DNA of 64,000 nt. Source: CAWATG01 sp963785035. GTDB taxonomy: Bacteria > Actinomycetota > Acidimicrobiia > IMCC26256 > CAWATG01. Below the pieces are notes generated by a model. It did not search any database. It was not told where the DNA came from and saw only the letters and a list, made by a program, of their open reading frames with translations. Shown one piece after another: positions 9,138 through 19,559 of the stretch (within the stretch, counting starts at the first letter, position 1; each line of letters opens with the position of its first letter). The stretch covers positions 1 through 64,000 of the forward strand of contig CAWATG010000005.1 of NCBI GenBank assembly GCA_963785035.1, in the 5' to 3' direction. Made by a program: the position numbers and the translations under genes.

Positions 9138-9217
9138 GCACGGCCTTCGGCCACTTCGCAACGCCCTCGGATACGCTGCCCGATTCGTCAGTTCCGGTTT
9201 CCGAGAAGGTGGATTCG

Positions 9218-10135
9218 ATGGGTTTGTTCGACGGTAAGGTCGCGATTGTCACCGGCGCAGGCCGCGGAATTGGGCGCACCGAGGCGCTGTTGCTCGCCTC
9301 TGAAGGCGCTGCCGTGGTCGTCAACGATGTCGGCGGCGAGATGACGGGTGAGGGAACCGACCAGCGTCCTGCTCAGGTCGTCGTGGACGAGATCGTGGCC
9401 GCTGGGGGCCAAGCTGCAGCCAATTACGACAGCGTGTCGAGTTGGGCCGGCGCCGAAGCGCTCGTCAAGCAAGCGGTCGACACCTTCGGTGGACTTCACA
9501 TCCTCGTGAACAACGCCGGGATCCTCCGTGACGGAATGAGCTTCAATCTCGATGAAGCCGCGTGGGACGCCGTCATCGACGTGCATCTCAAGGGCCACTT
9601 CGCGCCCAGCAAGTTCGCCGCCGTGTATTGGCGAGCACTCAGCAAGGAGACCGGCGCCCCGATCGACGGCATCATCGTGAACACGTCCTCGGAGTCCGGC
9701 CTGTACGGCAATGCCGGCCAAGCCAACTACGCAGCGGCAAAGGCCGGGATCGCATCGATGACGATCGTGATGGCACGCGAACTCGAGCGCTACGGCGTAC
9801 GCGTCAATGCGATTGCGCCGGTCGCCCGGACACGCCTGACCGAGTCCATTGCCGGCGACATGATGGCGCAGAAGGAAGGCGACTTCGACAGGTTCGCCCC
9901 TGAGAACGTCGCCGCCGCCGTCGCATGGTTGGCGTCGCATCACTCCAGTGGGATCAACGGTCAAGTGATCAAGGTCCAGGGCGGCACGATTCAGTTCATG
10001 GAGGGCTGGCGTCCGATCACCGAGATCTCGGCGAACGAAATTTGGACGATCGATTCGATCGAGGCTTCACACACCGCTCTGATGGCAAAGTCCGACGGCT
10101 CGGTCCCGTCATTCCACTTTGAGGTGAAGAACTAG
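9218..10135 (+). CDS. SDR-family 3-hydroxyacyl-CoA dehydrogenase-like protein
   Basis: A 305-residue short-chain dehydrogenase. It has the cofactor motif 'VTGAGRGIG', 'NNAG', and the catalytic 'YAAAK' (in 'QANYAAAKAGI'), with a Ser on the preceding strand ('NTSSESG'). The extended C-terminus ('QGGTIQFMEGWRP') resembles the (3R)-hydroxyacyl-CoA dehydrogenase part of multifunctional enzyme 2, as does the SDR at 20460-21347. I prefer the ATG at 9218, with GAAGGTGG just upstream, over a GTG at 9209. Likely oxidises a hydroxyacyl-CoA in the same pathway as its neighbours. Confidence 0.83.
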   Translation: MGLFDGKVAIVTGAGRGIGRTEALLLASEGAAVVVNDVGGEMTGEGTDQRPAQVVVDEIVAAGGQAAANYDSVSSWAGAEALVKQAVDTFGGLHILVNNAGILRDGMSFNLDEAAWDAVIDVHLKGHFAPSKFAAVYWRALSKETGAPIDGIIVNTSSESGLYGNAGQANYAAAKAGIASMTIVMARELERYGVRVNAIAPVARTRLTESIAGDMMAQKEGDFDRFAPENVAAAVAWLASHHSSGINGQVIKVQGGTIQFMEGWRPITEISANEIWTIDSIEASHTALMAKSDGSVPSFHFEVKN

Positions 10136-10262
10136 CAAAACCTCGATTGCCGCGCGGACATTGAGGGGCGTGCGCGCGACCATTCACGCCCAACACCCCC
10201 CGCAACTGTTCGAAGCAATTGAGTTGTCGTCGGCATCTCGCCGCTGAACCGAGGGAGCAACC

Positions 10263-11051
10263 ATGGGCACGAAGCAATGGGCACCAGGGACACCATCCTG
10301 GGTTGATGTCATTGTCCCGAATGTGGAAGCCGGCAAGGCGTTCTACTCGGCACTGTTCGGGTGGTCCTTCGAGGATCAGACCGCCGACGGCGACTGGATC
10401 TATTCCATGGCCAGCCTCGACGGCGGGCACGTGGCCGGCCTGGGTCGTCTTACGGAGCAGATGGCGTCGGGCGGCATGCCACCGGTGTGGACGAGCTACA
10501 TCACGACCGATGACATCACCAAGACCGCCGAACGCGTCGTCGAGCTTGGCGGTACGGTGCTCGGCGAGGTGATGGAAGTCATGGAGTCCGGGTCCATGGT
10601 CGTCACCTCCGACCCGACGGGTGCAGTCATCGCCTTCTGGCAACCGAAAGAGCACTTCGGCGTCGATGTCGCGAATGAATCCGGATCGTTGTGTTGGACC
10701 GAGTTACAGACCCGGGACACGGCTGCTGCGCAGCGGTACTACACCGAACTGCTCGGGTGGACCGCGACCGTCAACGGGGGCCCGATGCAGTACACGACGT
10801 TCGAGCTCGACGGCAAGGGCATCGCCGGAATGATGAACATGCCGCCGATGATCCCAGCCCAGGTTCCGGCGAATTGGCTCGTGTACTTCGCCGTCACCGA
10901 CTGCGATGCAGCGGTAGCGCGCGTCACCGAACTCGGCGGATCCGTGATGATGCCCCCCATGGACATCCCAGGCACGGGCCGGTTCGCGGTCGTCAGCGAC
11001 GACCAGAGCGCCGTGTTCGCCATCATCAAGATGGAGCCGATGAACAGCTAG
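10263..11051 (+). CDS. VOC (glyoxalase/bleomycin-resistance) family protein, two domains
   Basis: A 262-residue protein with two vicinal-oxygen-chelate modules. The first starts 'PSWVDVIVPNVEAGKAFYSALFGW' (about 10-120), and the second starts 'LCWTELQTRDTAAAQRYYTELLGW' (about 140-258). This layout matches actinobacterial VOC proteins of the mycobacterial 27-kDa antigen/Rv0577 group. Metal ligands are not obvious throughout, so the enzymatic role is uncertain. GAGGGAG lies about six bases before the ATG. A 127-base spacer separates it from the SDR, so it may be a separate unit. Confidence 0.8.
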   Translation: MGTKQWAPGTPSWVDVIVPNVEAGKAFYSALFGWSFEDQTADGDWIYSMASLDGGHVAGLGRLTEQMASGGMPPVWTSYITTDDITKTAERVVELGGTVLGEVMEVMESGSMVVTSDPTGAVIAFWQPKEHFGVDVANESGSLCWTELQTRDTAAAQRYYTELLGWTATVNGGPMQYTTFELDGKGIAGMMNMPPMIPAQVPANWLVYFAVTDCDAAVARVTELGGSVMMPPMDIPGTGRFAVVSDDQSAVFAIIKMEPMNS

Positions 11052-11058
11052 AGCAGCG

Positions 11059-12222
11059 TCAGGCCTCCAAAAGCGGTGGAGATGAAGGCGTGGTCGGCTG
11101 ATGGTCGGTCACGCCTTCATCCTCATGCAGGTAACGCTGCACGGCGAAGGCAACGCCGACAAGTGCTGCGCCGAGCCCAACGAACGTCCCGCCATACACA
11201 CCCGGCGAGTGATCCGAACCAAGGACGTCGAACGCGATGACGACCGTCGACGTCAAAGCCGTTACGGCTGCGAGCCAGGTTGTGAATCGACGAGTGCCGC
11301 GACTCCCGACGGCGCCGACGACGAAAGCGAGCACCAAAGCTGTGCAGTGCGCCCGGAATGATCCCGACCGTGGTTCCCAATCCGGTCACAGCGGAGCTCA
11401 ATGCGCCCAGCATCGGATAGACCACCGCCGTTCCAACCCGGTATGCACCCGCCCTGTCCAGGCGGATCAAGGCCATCAGCAAACCAGCGCCCAGCAGCAG
11501 GTTCACGATCCAATACGCATGACCCGGGTCGTCGGATCCGCTCTCGGGATAGTCACCGTAGTCATCCGACATTTCGTCGCTTTCCATGTCGTCGGGGTTG
11601 TCCATGTCGTAGCTGTCCATGGGATCCGTGGAGTCGGAATTCGATGACGAGCTATATCCAGCCTGCTGCTCCCATGGAGCGATCGACATTGAACGCGTCG
11701 CTCGAAGCGCCCGGCAAGACGAAAAAGTTGGCGAACGCCACAATCACCAACAGGCCGACCGCGAGCAGCACAGTTCGCCCACGGGCCGGGCCCACCATGA
11801 ACGTCGGCGAGCACCGTCAGTGCGATGAGTGCGGTCGTGACCTTGATCTTCGTGAGATCGCCCTCACCGGAGCCGAACATGGCAAACAGCCAGAAAGCGG
11901 GAGCCGCGACAACCACGGCACCCGTCCCCGCCGAAGGAAAACGACGAGGAAGGAGGTGCATCACCAGCAGCGCGCCCACGGCGACGAGACCCATGAGCAG
12001 CGCGCCGAGAGCACCCGAGGGGTTGTCCGAGTCAATCCACTCGAGGCCAATGCCCGCGAAACCAACCGCTATGAGCGCACCCGCGATGCCGGCGATCGCG
12101 ACACCCAATCGGGGCTTCGGTCGCTCCTCGGCCTCGAGTTCGAACGTCGCGAATCGGCGCCATCCTGGTAACGACGGCGCGTCGCCGGGTCCGTCGACTG
12201 GTTCAGCGGTCGGACTGTCCAT
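11059..12222 (-). CDS. Multi-pass membrane protein of unknown function (three frameshifts)
   Basis: The ATG at 12222 has a strong AAGGAG six bases upstream. Single extra bases near 11787, 11672 and 11336 break the frame; without them the protein is about 386 residues. It has around seven hydrophobic segments (for example 'LGVAIAGIAGALIAVGFAGIG' and 'VLLAVGLLVIVAFANFFVLPG'). A central hydrophilic insert is rich in Asp, Ser and Met ('DPMDSYDMDNPDDMESDEMS'), and a Pro/Thr-rich tail ends the protein. The acidic insert could lie outside the membrane or bind cations; I recognise no family. It is convergent with the VOC gene and divergent from hydantoinase B. Confidence 0.6.
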
Positions 12223-12456
12223 GATCGACTCCTTGCGCAGCAATGGGACACAAGCCCCTCTTCCGAAACCCGTCGACGGGCACCGCGCACAACCTGAGTA
12301 CTTTCTGCCCGCATCTTGGCGGTTCGGCCCGGATACCCAACACCATGGCCAAATCGTTCCAGCTACCGGGAACCGCGACCCGATTCAGCCGGTCGGCGCC
12401 CGTGTAGCATCATGTAACAAACCGCAGCCAATCTGTCTCAGGTACAGGGGATCGTC

Positions 12457-14289
12457 ATGAACGTGGATATGGTGAAACTCGCCGGCGCCCGAGGGCGCTT
12501 GAGCGGCGACGCAACCGTCGATCCGGTCACCGCCGAAGTCGTTCGCGGGGGCATGGAAACGATCTGCTTCGAAATGGCCGAATATGTTTCCCGCACGGCA
12601 ACCACACCGATTCTGAACCAGAGCAACGAACGCAACGCCACCATCCTCGACGCGCAAGGCCGCCTCGCTGCGCTCAGTGTCGGCATCCCGCAGTTCATGC
12701 TGACATCCACCTTGCCCGTGCGATTCGCACTCGACTTCCTCGGTGTCGAAGAGTTCCGCGAGGGCGACGTATTCCTCGCGAACGACCCGTATCACGGTGG
12801 CGGCCATCTCCCTGATTACAACGTTTTCGCCCCGGTCTTCGCGGACGACCCCATGCGGCCCGGCACTCGCCGCATGGTGCTGATCGCAAGCATCCAGTGT
12901 CACCACGGCGATACCGGAGGCGCTGTACCCGGTGGGTACAACGTGACGGCCAACGACCTCTGGGGTGAAGGCGTGCGTTGGCCCGTCATCAAAGTCGTCG
13001 ACCAGGGAATCGAACGACGCGACGTCGTGTACTCGCTCTCGGCGAACAACCGGATCCCAAGCTTCATCGGCGACATCCGCGCACAGATCGGTGCGGCCCA
13101 GCTTGCCTGCGTCAGACTTGGCCAGCTGCTGGAGCGTTTCGGTACAACGACGGTCGAAGAAAGCGTCGACCTGATGATCGACTATGCGGCGAAACGTTTC
13201 CGCGAAGAGGTCAGCAGCTGGGCCGACGGTGTCTACGAAGCCGACGCCTACGTCGACCACGACCCGCTCGGCCACCTTGACGTCCATCTCCATGTGAAGA
13301 TCACCGTCGCCGGCGACACCCTCACCATCGACTTCACCGGTTCCGACACCCGCCAGGAACTCCAGGCGTGGTCGACCTTCGGCAACACCCGTGGCTACAC
13401 CATCGGCCAGATTGCCTCGATGATGGACCCGGAGATCCCTAAGAACGAAGGCTTCTTCGACCAGATCAAACTCATCGTTCCTCAGGGCTGTGTCCTGAAC
13501 CCGACGCCAGGCCGTCCGGTCTCGGCGGGAACACACCATCCTGGCGCCGACGTCGGCGAGGTCATCGCAGTCGCAATGCAGTACGTGTTGCCGGACAAGG
13601 CGGTGCCACAGGTCTACAAGACCGGAATCCCGACGGTCATCGTCGGCATCGATCCACGTACGGGCGTTTCGTTCACCGACCACTCCGCCGAGGTCTACTC
13701 AGGATGGTGCAACGCGGCGAAAGGCCTCGACGGCTGGGGCGCGCAGAACGCCAGCTTCGGCAATCTCTGGAAGGCCACAGCAGAGATCAACGAGAGTCTG
13801 TATCCGCATATTCAGTGGTCACGTGACTTGCGAACCGACTCGGGCGGTCCGGGCCAGTGGCGTGGCCAGTGCGGCAGTCATTACCAAAAAGAGGTCCGCG
13901 TCGACGCCAAGGTGTACACGTACGTGGTCGGCATGAAGTACCCGATGCCAGGAATCTGCGGCGGAATGCCGGGCGCGCCGAACGAGATGATCCTGCGTTA
14001 TGGCTCCGACGACCCGTACCCTGTTCGACACACCGCCAACTGGGTCCCGATCGCCAAAGGCCAGCGGATCCTCTACAACTACGGCGGTGGAGGCGGTTGG
14101 GGAAACCCCCTCGACCGTGACACCCAAGCGGTACTCGATGACGTGCTCGACGAGTACGTCAGCTTCGAGGGCGCCGAGCGCGACTACGGCGTCGTGCTCA
14201 CTGGATCCCTGGAAGACCTGACACTCGCAGTCGATGAGGCTGCAACCACGAAACTGCGCGACACCCGACGCGCCCAGACGAACCGGTAG
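12457..14289 (+). CDS. hyuB: Hydantoinase B/oxoprolinase family subunit
   Basis: A 610-residue HyuB-type protein. Family features include 'DPVTAEVVRGGMETICFEM', 'TILDAQGRLAALSVGIPQFM', the metal-site-like 'FLANDPYHGGGHLPDYNVF' and the glycine-rich C-terminal 'YNYGGGGGWGNPLDRD'. HyuB works with HyuA (next gene, five bases downstream) in ATP-dependent opening or carboxylation reactions; the group includes N-methylhydantoinases, 5-oxoprolinase and acetone/acetophenone carboxylases. Lack of a third small subunit here argues for a hydantoinase/oxoprolinase-type reaction. The ATG is preceded by AGGGGAT. The 234-base divergent region upstream must hold its promoter. Confidence 0.88.
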   Translation: MNVDMVKLAGARGRLSGDATVDPVTAEVVRGGMETICFEMAEYVSRTATTPILNQSNERNATILDAQGRLAALSVGIPQFMLTSTLPVRFALDFLGVEEFREGDVFLANDPYHGGGHLPDYNVFAPVFADDPMRPGTRRMVLIASIQCHHGDTGGAVPGGYNVTANDLWGEGVRWPVIKVVDQGIERRDVVYSLSANNRIPSFIGDIRAQIGAAQLACVRLGQLLERFGTTTVEESVDLMIDYAAKRFREEVSSWADGVYEADAYVDHDPLGHLDVHLHVKITVAGDTLTIDFTGSDTRQELQAWSTFGNTRGYTIGQIASMMDPEIPKNEGFFDQIKLIVPQGCVLNPTPGRPVSAGTHHPGADVGEVIAVAMQYVLPDKAVPQVYKTGIPTVIVGIDPRTGVSFTDHSAEVYSGWCNAAKGLDGWGAQNASFGNLWKATAEINESLYPHIQWSRDLRTDSGGPGQWRGQCGSHYQKEVRVDAKVYTYVVGMKYPMPGICGGMPGAPNEMILRYGSDDPYPVRHTANWVPIAKGQRILYNYGGGGGWGNPLDRDTQAVLDDVLDEYVSFEGAERDYGVVLTGSLEDLTLAVDEAATTKLRDTRRAQTNR

Positions 14290-14294
14290 AGACC

Positions 14295-16384
14295 ATGACA
14301 AGTACCAATACAGCGACCTCTGGCTACCGCGTCGGCGTCGACGTCGGAGGCACCTTCACCGACCTGATCTGCGTCGTCCCCAGTGGCGACATAGTCCTCG
14401 ACAAGACCCCCACGACACTCGAGGACCAGTCGATCGGCGTCATGAACGGTCTCGGGCAACTCGCGAGCCGCTTCGGCATCACGCTCAACGAGTTCTGCGC
14501 TGCGATGGAGATCCTCGTGCACGGCACCACCACCGCCGACAACACGATGATCGAGATGAACGGAGCGAACACCGGACTGCTCGTCACCGAGGGTCACCGT
14601 GACGAAATCGAATTCCGGCGCGTTCACAAAGAAAAGATCTGGGATCCGACCTATCCCGCGCCGCCCGCCATCGCGCGTCGTCGCGCGCGAATCCCAATCC
14701 CCGAACGTCTCGATTTCGAAGGCAATGTCATCATGGACCTCGACGAGGACGCAGTCCGCCGTGGAGTCCGACGTCTCCGCGATCTCGGATGCACGTCGAT
14801 TGCCGTGATGTTCCTCTTCAGCTACATCAACCCAACGCACGAACGGCGTGCAGCGGAAATCGTGCGTGAGGAATTCCCCGACGTCGAGCACATCTCCCTC
14901 TCGAATGAGATCATGGCGCGTGGCCCAGAGTTCGAACGGGTCTCGACCACGCTCGTGAACGCGTACGTCGCTCCGAAGATCGCGCGCTACGTCGGACATC
15001 TTCAGGACAAGCTCCGATCCGCTGGCTATGCCGGACAGCTCCTCATCATGCAATCGACCGGCGGCGTCATGCCCCCCGACTACGTCGCCAAGCGTGCCGT
15101 GTCACTGCTCGGTTCCGGACCTACCGGTGGGGTCATGGGCGCGACCATCGCTGCCCGCCAAGATGGCATCCACGATTTCGTTGCCGTTGACATGGGCGGT
15201 ACGAGCTACGACCTGTGCCTCGTGCGCGATAGCCAGCCCGAGATCAAGACCGAGTGGAACTGGCGATACCGCTACTACATCGGCCTGCCTATGGTCGACG
15301 TGCAAAGCGTCGGTGCCGGTGGCGGCTCGATCGCCAGAGTCCGTCAAGGCGCGCTACTCGTCGGACCTGAGTCTGCGGGCTCGAACCCCGGGCCGGTCTG
15401 TTACTCGCGCGGCGGCACCCTTCCGACCGTCACCGACGCCGACGCTGTGCTCGGCTATCTGCCCGCCGATGGATTTGCCGGTGGTCGCATGTCCCTCGAC
15501 GTCGATGCTGCTCGCGAAGCGATTCGCCGTGAGGTCGCCGAGCCCCTCGGTCTCGACATCGTCGAAGCCGCCTGGGGTATCGAGCGCATCGTCAACGCCA
15601 ACATGGCAAATGCAACCCGTCGGGTCCTCGCGTCCCATGGAGCCGATGCGCGTGAGCTCTCGCTGATCGCGTACGGCGGCAACGGTGCCGTCCATGCCTG
15701 GGCCATCGCCGCCGAGTTGGGTATCGATCGGATCCTCGTTCCGAAGGCCGCACCCGCCTTCTCGGCTCTTGGCGTGCTCGTCGCGGACTACGTCGTCGAT
15801 GTTGTCCGTGCGTATGTGACGCCTCTGTCACAGGTCGACGTGGGTCGCGTGCGCTCTCTGATGGCGGAGCTGCTTGATGAGGCAGCCAAGGAACTCGAAC
15901 CGGCCGGTCTCGACCCAGCCGATGTCGAAACCAACGTGCTCGTCCAGATGTGTTATCCGGGCCAGAACTTCGATATGAGTGTTCCGGTTCCCGAGACGAC
16001 ACAACTTGGCGAGACCGGTCTGCTTGACCTGGCGGAACGGTTCCACGCTCAGCACGAACGCGAGCGCGGCTTCTGTTTTACGAATATGCAGCCAGTCCTA
16101 CGCGGGGTGCGCGTTGTGGCACGCGGCGTCGACGAAGAAGCCGTCGAAACTTGCCGAGCTCGGGACGGTCACCGACGCGGATCTCGCAATCACGGGGACA
16201 CGTCCGGCGTACTTCGGTACGGAGTTCGTCGATACGCCACTCTACGACGGGCCCAAACTCGGTGCCGGCGCTTCCATCACTGGGACCAGCGTTGATCCAA
16301 GAGCCATTCACTGTGGTCGTGGTGCCTCCCGGGTCGATTGCCCGCCTCGATGTACACGGGAACTACGAGATCACAACCGCCTGA
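14295..16384 (+). CDS. hyuA: Hydantoinase A/oxoprolinase family subunit (two frameshifts)
   Basis: Partner of HyuB, with an actin/ASKHA-like ATPase fold: 'GVDVGGTFTDLICV' (phosphate 1), 'HGTTTADNTMIEMNG', 'AVDMGGTSYDLCLVRD' (phosphate 2) and 'SVGAGGGSIARV'. One extra base near 16140 and one near 16283 disturb the C-terminus. Correcting both gives 695 residues ending 'ITGPALIQEPFTVVVVPPG' with stop at 16384. The subunit uses ATP to activate the substrate amide or ketone. Translationally close to hyuB. Confidence 0.87.
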
Positions 16385-16405
16385 GGTTGCACACCGGGAG
16401 CGGCC

Positions 16406-17566
16406 CTACCTCGGCAAGCCAAGGATCCGTTCGCCGATGATGGTGCGCTGCACCTCGGAGGTTCCACCAGCGATCGAGGCAGCCTTGCTCCACAACCATT
16501 GTCGCTGCCACTTGCCGCCACCGGGAATGTCCGCGCCACCAACGTAGAGTGGACCGGCCGCGCCTGTAATTGCGAGGGCCGTGTCGGCCATGTGTTGACT
16601 CATGTCCGACCACGCCAGCTTCACAAAGCTCGACTCAGGACCTGGCTCGATGCCCCGCCCGAGACGCGAGAGCGTCCGCCAGTTGTGGAGCCGCAACACG
16701 CGCAGTTCCACGAACGACTGCGCCAATGCGTCCGAGATCTCGGGAAAATCGAGCAGCCCCTCCTCCTCGGCCAGTGCGTACAGCTCATCGAGGAAGACTT
16801 CGTGAACCACCTGCTCCTTGAACGGAAACGACGTGCCGCGCTCATGCGCCAGCGTCGTATTGGCAACCGCCCAACCCTGATCGAGGCCGCCCACGAGGTG
16901 ATCATCGGGCACGAAGACCTCATCGAGGAAGACCTCGTTGAACTCGGCTTCTCCGGTGATCTGCACAAGAGGGCGTATCTCGATCCCGGGTGCGGTCATG
17001 TCGACCACGAGATAGGAGATGCCACGGTGCTTGGACACCTCACGATTCGTGCGCGCCAGGCAGATCCCCCACCGCGCATACTGCGCGTAACTCGTCCAGA
17101 CCTTCTGACCGCTGAGTAGCCATCCGCCCTCGGTACGCTCGGCGCGTGTCGACAATGAAGCCAGGTCAGAACCCGCGCCTGGTTCGCTGAACAGCTGACA
17201 CCAGATCTCACGTGCATCGAGAATCGTCGGAAGCCACCGCTGCTTCTGCTCATCGGTTCCGTGCGCGAGCAAGGTCGGCCCCGCGAGGTTGATGCCAACA
17301 CGGTTGACCGGCTGCAGTGCTCGCGATCGTGCGTACTCCATGTTGAAAATCGCGACCTGTACCGGCGTGGCGCCTCGCCCGCCGTACTCGGACGGCCAAT
17401 GAATTCCGACCCAGTGATCTGCGGCCAGCTTCGCCTGCCACTCGCGACCCCAGCCAATCTCGTCATCGAGCGAATCAAAGTGTGGGGGCAACTCGAGATG
17501 TGCGCGCAACCACTCGCGTACCTCTGCTGCGAATGCCATTTCGTCTGCGGTGAATGCGAGATCCAT
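16406..17566 (-). CDS. Acyl-CoA dehydrogenase
   Basis: A 386-residue FAD-dependent acyl-CoA dehydrogenase. It shows the 'CQLFSEPGAGSDLASLSTRA' substrate/FAD segment, 'YLVVDMTAPGIEIRPL' and 'GEAEFNEVFLDEVFVPDDHL'. The C-terminus 'KAASIAGGTSEVQRTIIGERILGLPR' carries the FAD-binding GGTSE. No Glu at the classic medium-chain position could be assigned, so chain-length or sterol specificity is open. Start ATG at 17566, eleven bases after the acyl-CoA ligase stop; the two form an operon. Electrons would pass to EtfAB, encoded at 34.9-36.7 kb. Confidence 0.9.
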   Translation of the reverse strand: MDLAFTADEMAFAAEVREWLRAHLELPPHFDSLDDEIGWGREWQAKLAADHWVGIHWPSEYGGRGATPVQVAIFNMEYARSRALQPVNRVGINLAGPTLLAHGTDEQKQRWLPTILDAREIWCQLFSEPGAGSDLASLSTRAERTEGGWLLSGQKVWTSYAQYARWGICLARTNREVSKHRGISYLVVDMTAPGIEIRPLVQITGEAEFNEVFLDEVFVPDDHLVGGLDQGWAVANTTLAHERGTSFPFKEQVVHEVFLDELYALAEEEGLLDFPEISDALAQSFVELRVLRLHNWRTLSRLGRGIEPGPESSFVKLAWSDMSQHMADTALAITGAAGPLYVGGADIPGGGKWQRQWLWSKAASIAGGTSEVQRTIIGERILGLPR

Positions 17567-17576
17567 CAGAGGCCGA

Positions 17577-19355
17577 TCACAGATCCCAGAAGCGCTCACG
17601 CTGGTAGCGCACAAAGGAAGCGTGCACCGCACGTTCGTCGTCTTCGGTGAAACGACGGTATGTGTCCTCGCCCCGCATACGAACGTAGACCTCGTCTCCG
17701 TGCACGAGATCGCCGCGGAACTTCTCGCGGACCAAGGTGCGCTTGACGATCTTGTTGGTGCCCGTCGTGGGAGGATCTCGCAGGATGCGGACGTAGCGTG
17801 GACGCCACTTCGGACCGATCGCGTCCTGCGCGTCAATCCAAGCTGCGAAGCTTTGCGGATCGAACGTCGCACCATCCTTGAGGACAAGGCCTGCCATGAC
17901 CTGATCGCCTGCCTGATCGTCGGGGACGCCGTAGACGACAGCGAGCACGACCTCGGGCGAACGGCCGATCGTCGTTTCGATCGGACCGGCCGGGAAGTTC
18001 TCGCCGTCCACACGAATCCAGTCGGCGTTTCGGCCTGCGAAATACAAGAACCGCTGCTCGTCGAGATAGCCGAGGTCGCCAGTCCAGTACCACCCGTTGC
18101 GCATGGTCTTGGAGTTCGCTTCGTCGTTGTTGTAGTAGCCCTCGAACGGACCGACACCGGCCGTGTTGACTATCTCTCCGACACATTCATCCGCGTTGAG
18201 GAGCCGACCATCGGCATCAAAACGCGCGTAGGGCAACTCGACGCCCTCCGCATCGACGACCTTGACGGCTTCACCGGCTTGGCCGAGCGCCCCCGCACGT
18301 TCGGTCGCTCCCCCGTCGAGCGCGTCGCGGTTGACAGCGACACCACCCTCGGTCGCGCCATACGCATCGATCACGTCCACCGCGTAGCGACGGGCGAAGT
18401 TGTCGACGAGTTCAGGCGAACCCTCGTTGCCAAACGCAACGCGCAGGGTATTCACGGCGTCGTCGGGAAGCTCCGGCGTCGAGAGCACATAGGCCAAGGG
18501 CTTGCCGGTGTAGTTGAAATAGGTGGCTCCGTAGCGGCGGATGTCGCTCAGCCAACGCGACGCCGAGAATCTTCGAGCCAGCCCGACCGATGCGCCGTAG
18601 ACAATTGACGGTGCCCAACCGACCATCAGCGCGTTCGAGTGGAACAGCGGCATGCAGACGTATCCAACGTCGTCGGGACCCAGCTCCATGATGATGCCCA
18701 TACGCGCGCCGGTGACCAGAAGACGGCGCTGCGAACAGATCACAGCCTTCGGCGCGTCCGAGGTGCCGGACGTGAAGATGAGACCCCAGATCGCGTCGGG
18801 ATCCGGCACCACACCCGGGTCGTCCGTCGACATCTGCGCAAGCACTTCGTCGAGCGACGCACCAAACGTGACCGGCGGATCGTCGGGCTCGGCGTCGCGC
18901 GACGTCACCAGGAGGGCATCGCGACCGCCAGGTAGCTCGTCGGCAATCGATTCCAACAGGTGTAGATGGCGCGGCTCGGTGATGACCAGACCGCAGTGCG
19001 TGTGCGTGATGTCGCGAAGGAGATGTTCACCGCGGCGAGTGTGGTTCAGACCAACAACTGCGGATCCGGAAAGCGCCGCGCCTCCGAGAGCGAAGAGATA
19101 ATCGGGAGTGTTGTCGAGCAGCACCGCAACGTGCAGCGCTCGGTCCTCTGGCTTGTGCGCCAGGAACAGGTTGGCCCAACGTACCGACTCGGCAACGTAC
19201 TCAGCGTGGGTCCACGTGCGATCTGCGAACTTCACCGCGGGCCGGTCGCGGATCGTCGGATCCGTGGCGTTACGCCGCAACAAAGCAGCGGCGTTCTCCG
19301 CCGGCATCGGAGCCTCGCCGGGAGCGGGAACGGATTTTCGGGCAAGTGACGTCAC
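17577..19355 (-). CDS. AMP-forming acyl-CoA synthetase
   Basis: A 592-residue ANL-superfamily ligase that activates a carboxylic acid to its CoA thioester through an acyl-AMP. Motifs: 'LIFTSGTSDAPKAV' (P-loop), 'DAYGATEGGVAV' (A5), 'YWTGDLGYLDEQRFLYFAGR' (A7/A8 region) and the C-terminal catalytic Lys in 'TGTNKIVKRTL'. The GTG at 19355 gives the usual N-terminus. Co-transcribed with the acyl-CoA dehydrogenase, so it probably supplies that enzyme's substrate. Divergent from the DUF6282 gene. Confidence 0.9.
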   Translation of the reverse strand: MTSLARKSVPAPGEAPMPAENAAALLRRNATDPTIRDRPAVKFADRTWTHAEYVAESVRWANLFLAHKPEDRALHVAVLLDNTPDYLFALGGAALSGSAVVGLNHTRRGEHLLRDITHTHCGLVITEPRHLHLLESIADELPGGRDALLVTSRDAEPDDPPVTFGASLDEVLAQMSTDDPGVVPDPDAIWGLIFTSGTSDAPKAVICSQRRLLVTGARMGIIMELGPDDVGYVCMPLFHSNALMVGWAPSIVYGASVGLARRFSASRWLSDIRRYGATYFNYTGKPLAYVLSTPELPDDAVNTLRVAFGNEGSPELVDNFARRYAVDVIDAYGATEGGVAVNRDALDGGATERAGALGQAGEAVKVVDAEGVELPYARFDADGRLLNADECVGEIVNTAGVGPFEGYYNNDEANSKTMRNGWYWTGDLGYLDEQRFLYFAGRNADWIRVDGENFPAGPIETTIGRSPEVVLAVVYGVPDDQAGDQVMAGLVLKDGATFDPQSFAAWIDAQDAIGPKWRPRYVRILRDPPTTGTNKIVKRTLVREKFRGDLVHGDEVYVRMRGEDTYRRFTEDDERAVHASFVRYQRERFWDL

Positions 19356-19559
19356 GAAGCAAGCCTGTTCATCTCGAATATGGGGCTCCCAACTGTACCG
19401 GCCAACCAACGAGCACTTGGAGCCGGGATTCGACCGCGCGCCGACGGCCAAAGAGGCTCCCGAACCTCCGACGCGGCACGAATGAACCGCGGCTCAACAT
19501 GCTGCGCACCTATCATGACCTGCGGAATCGCCACTGCTAGGCGTTCGTGAGCGGGAGTC

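Noticed and set aside
12385..13683. A 432-codon minus-strand open frame opposite hydantoinase B
   Set aside because: Asp/His/Val-rich composition typical of an antisense shadow; HyuB is unmistakable on the plus strand.
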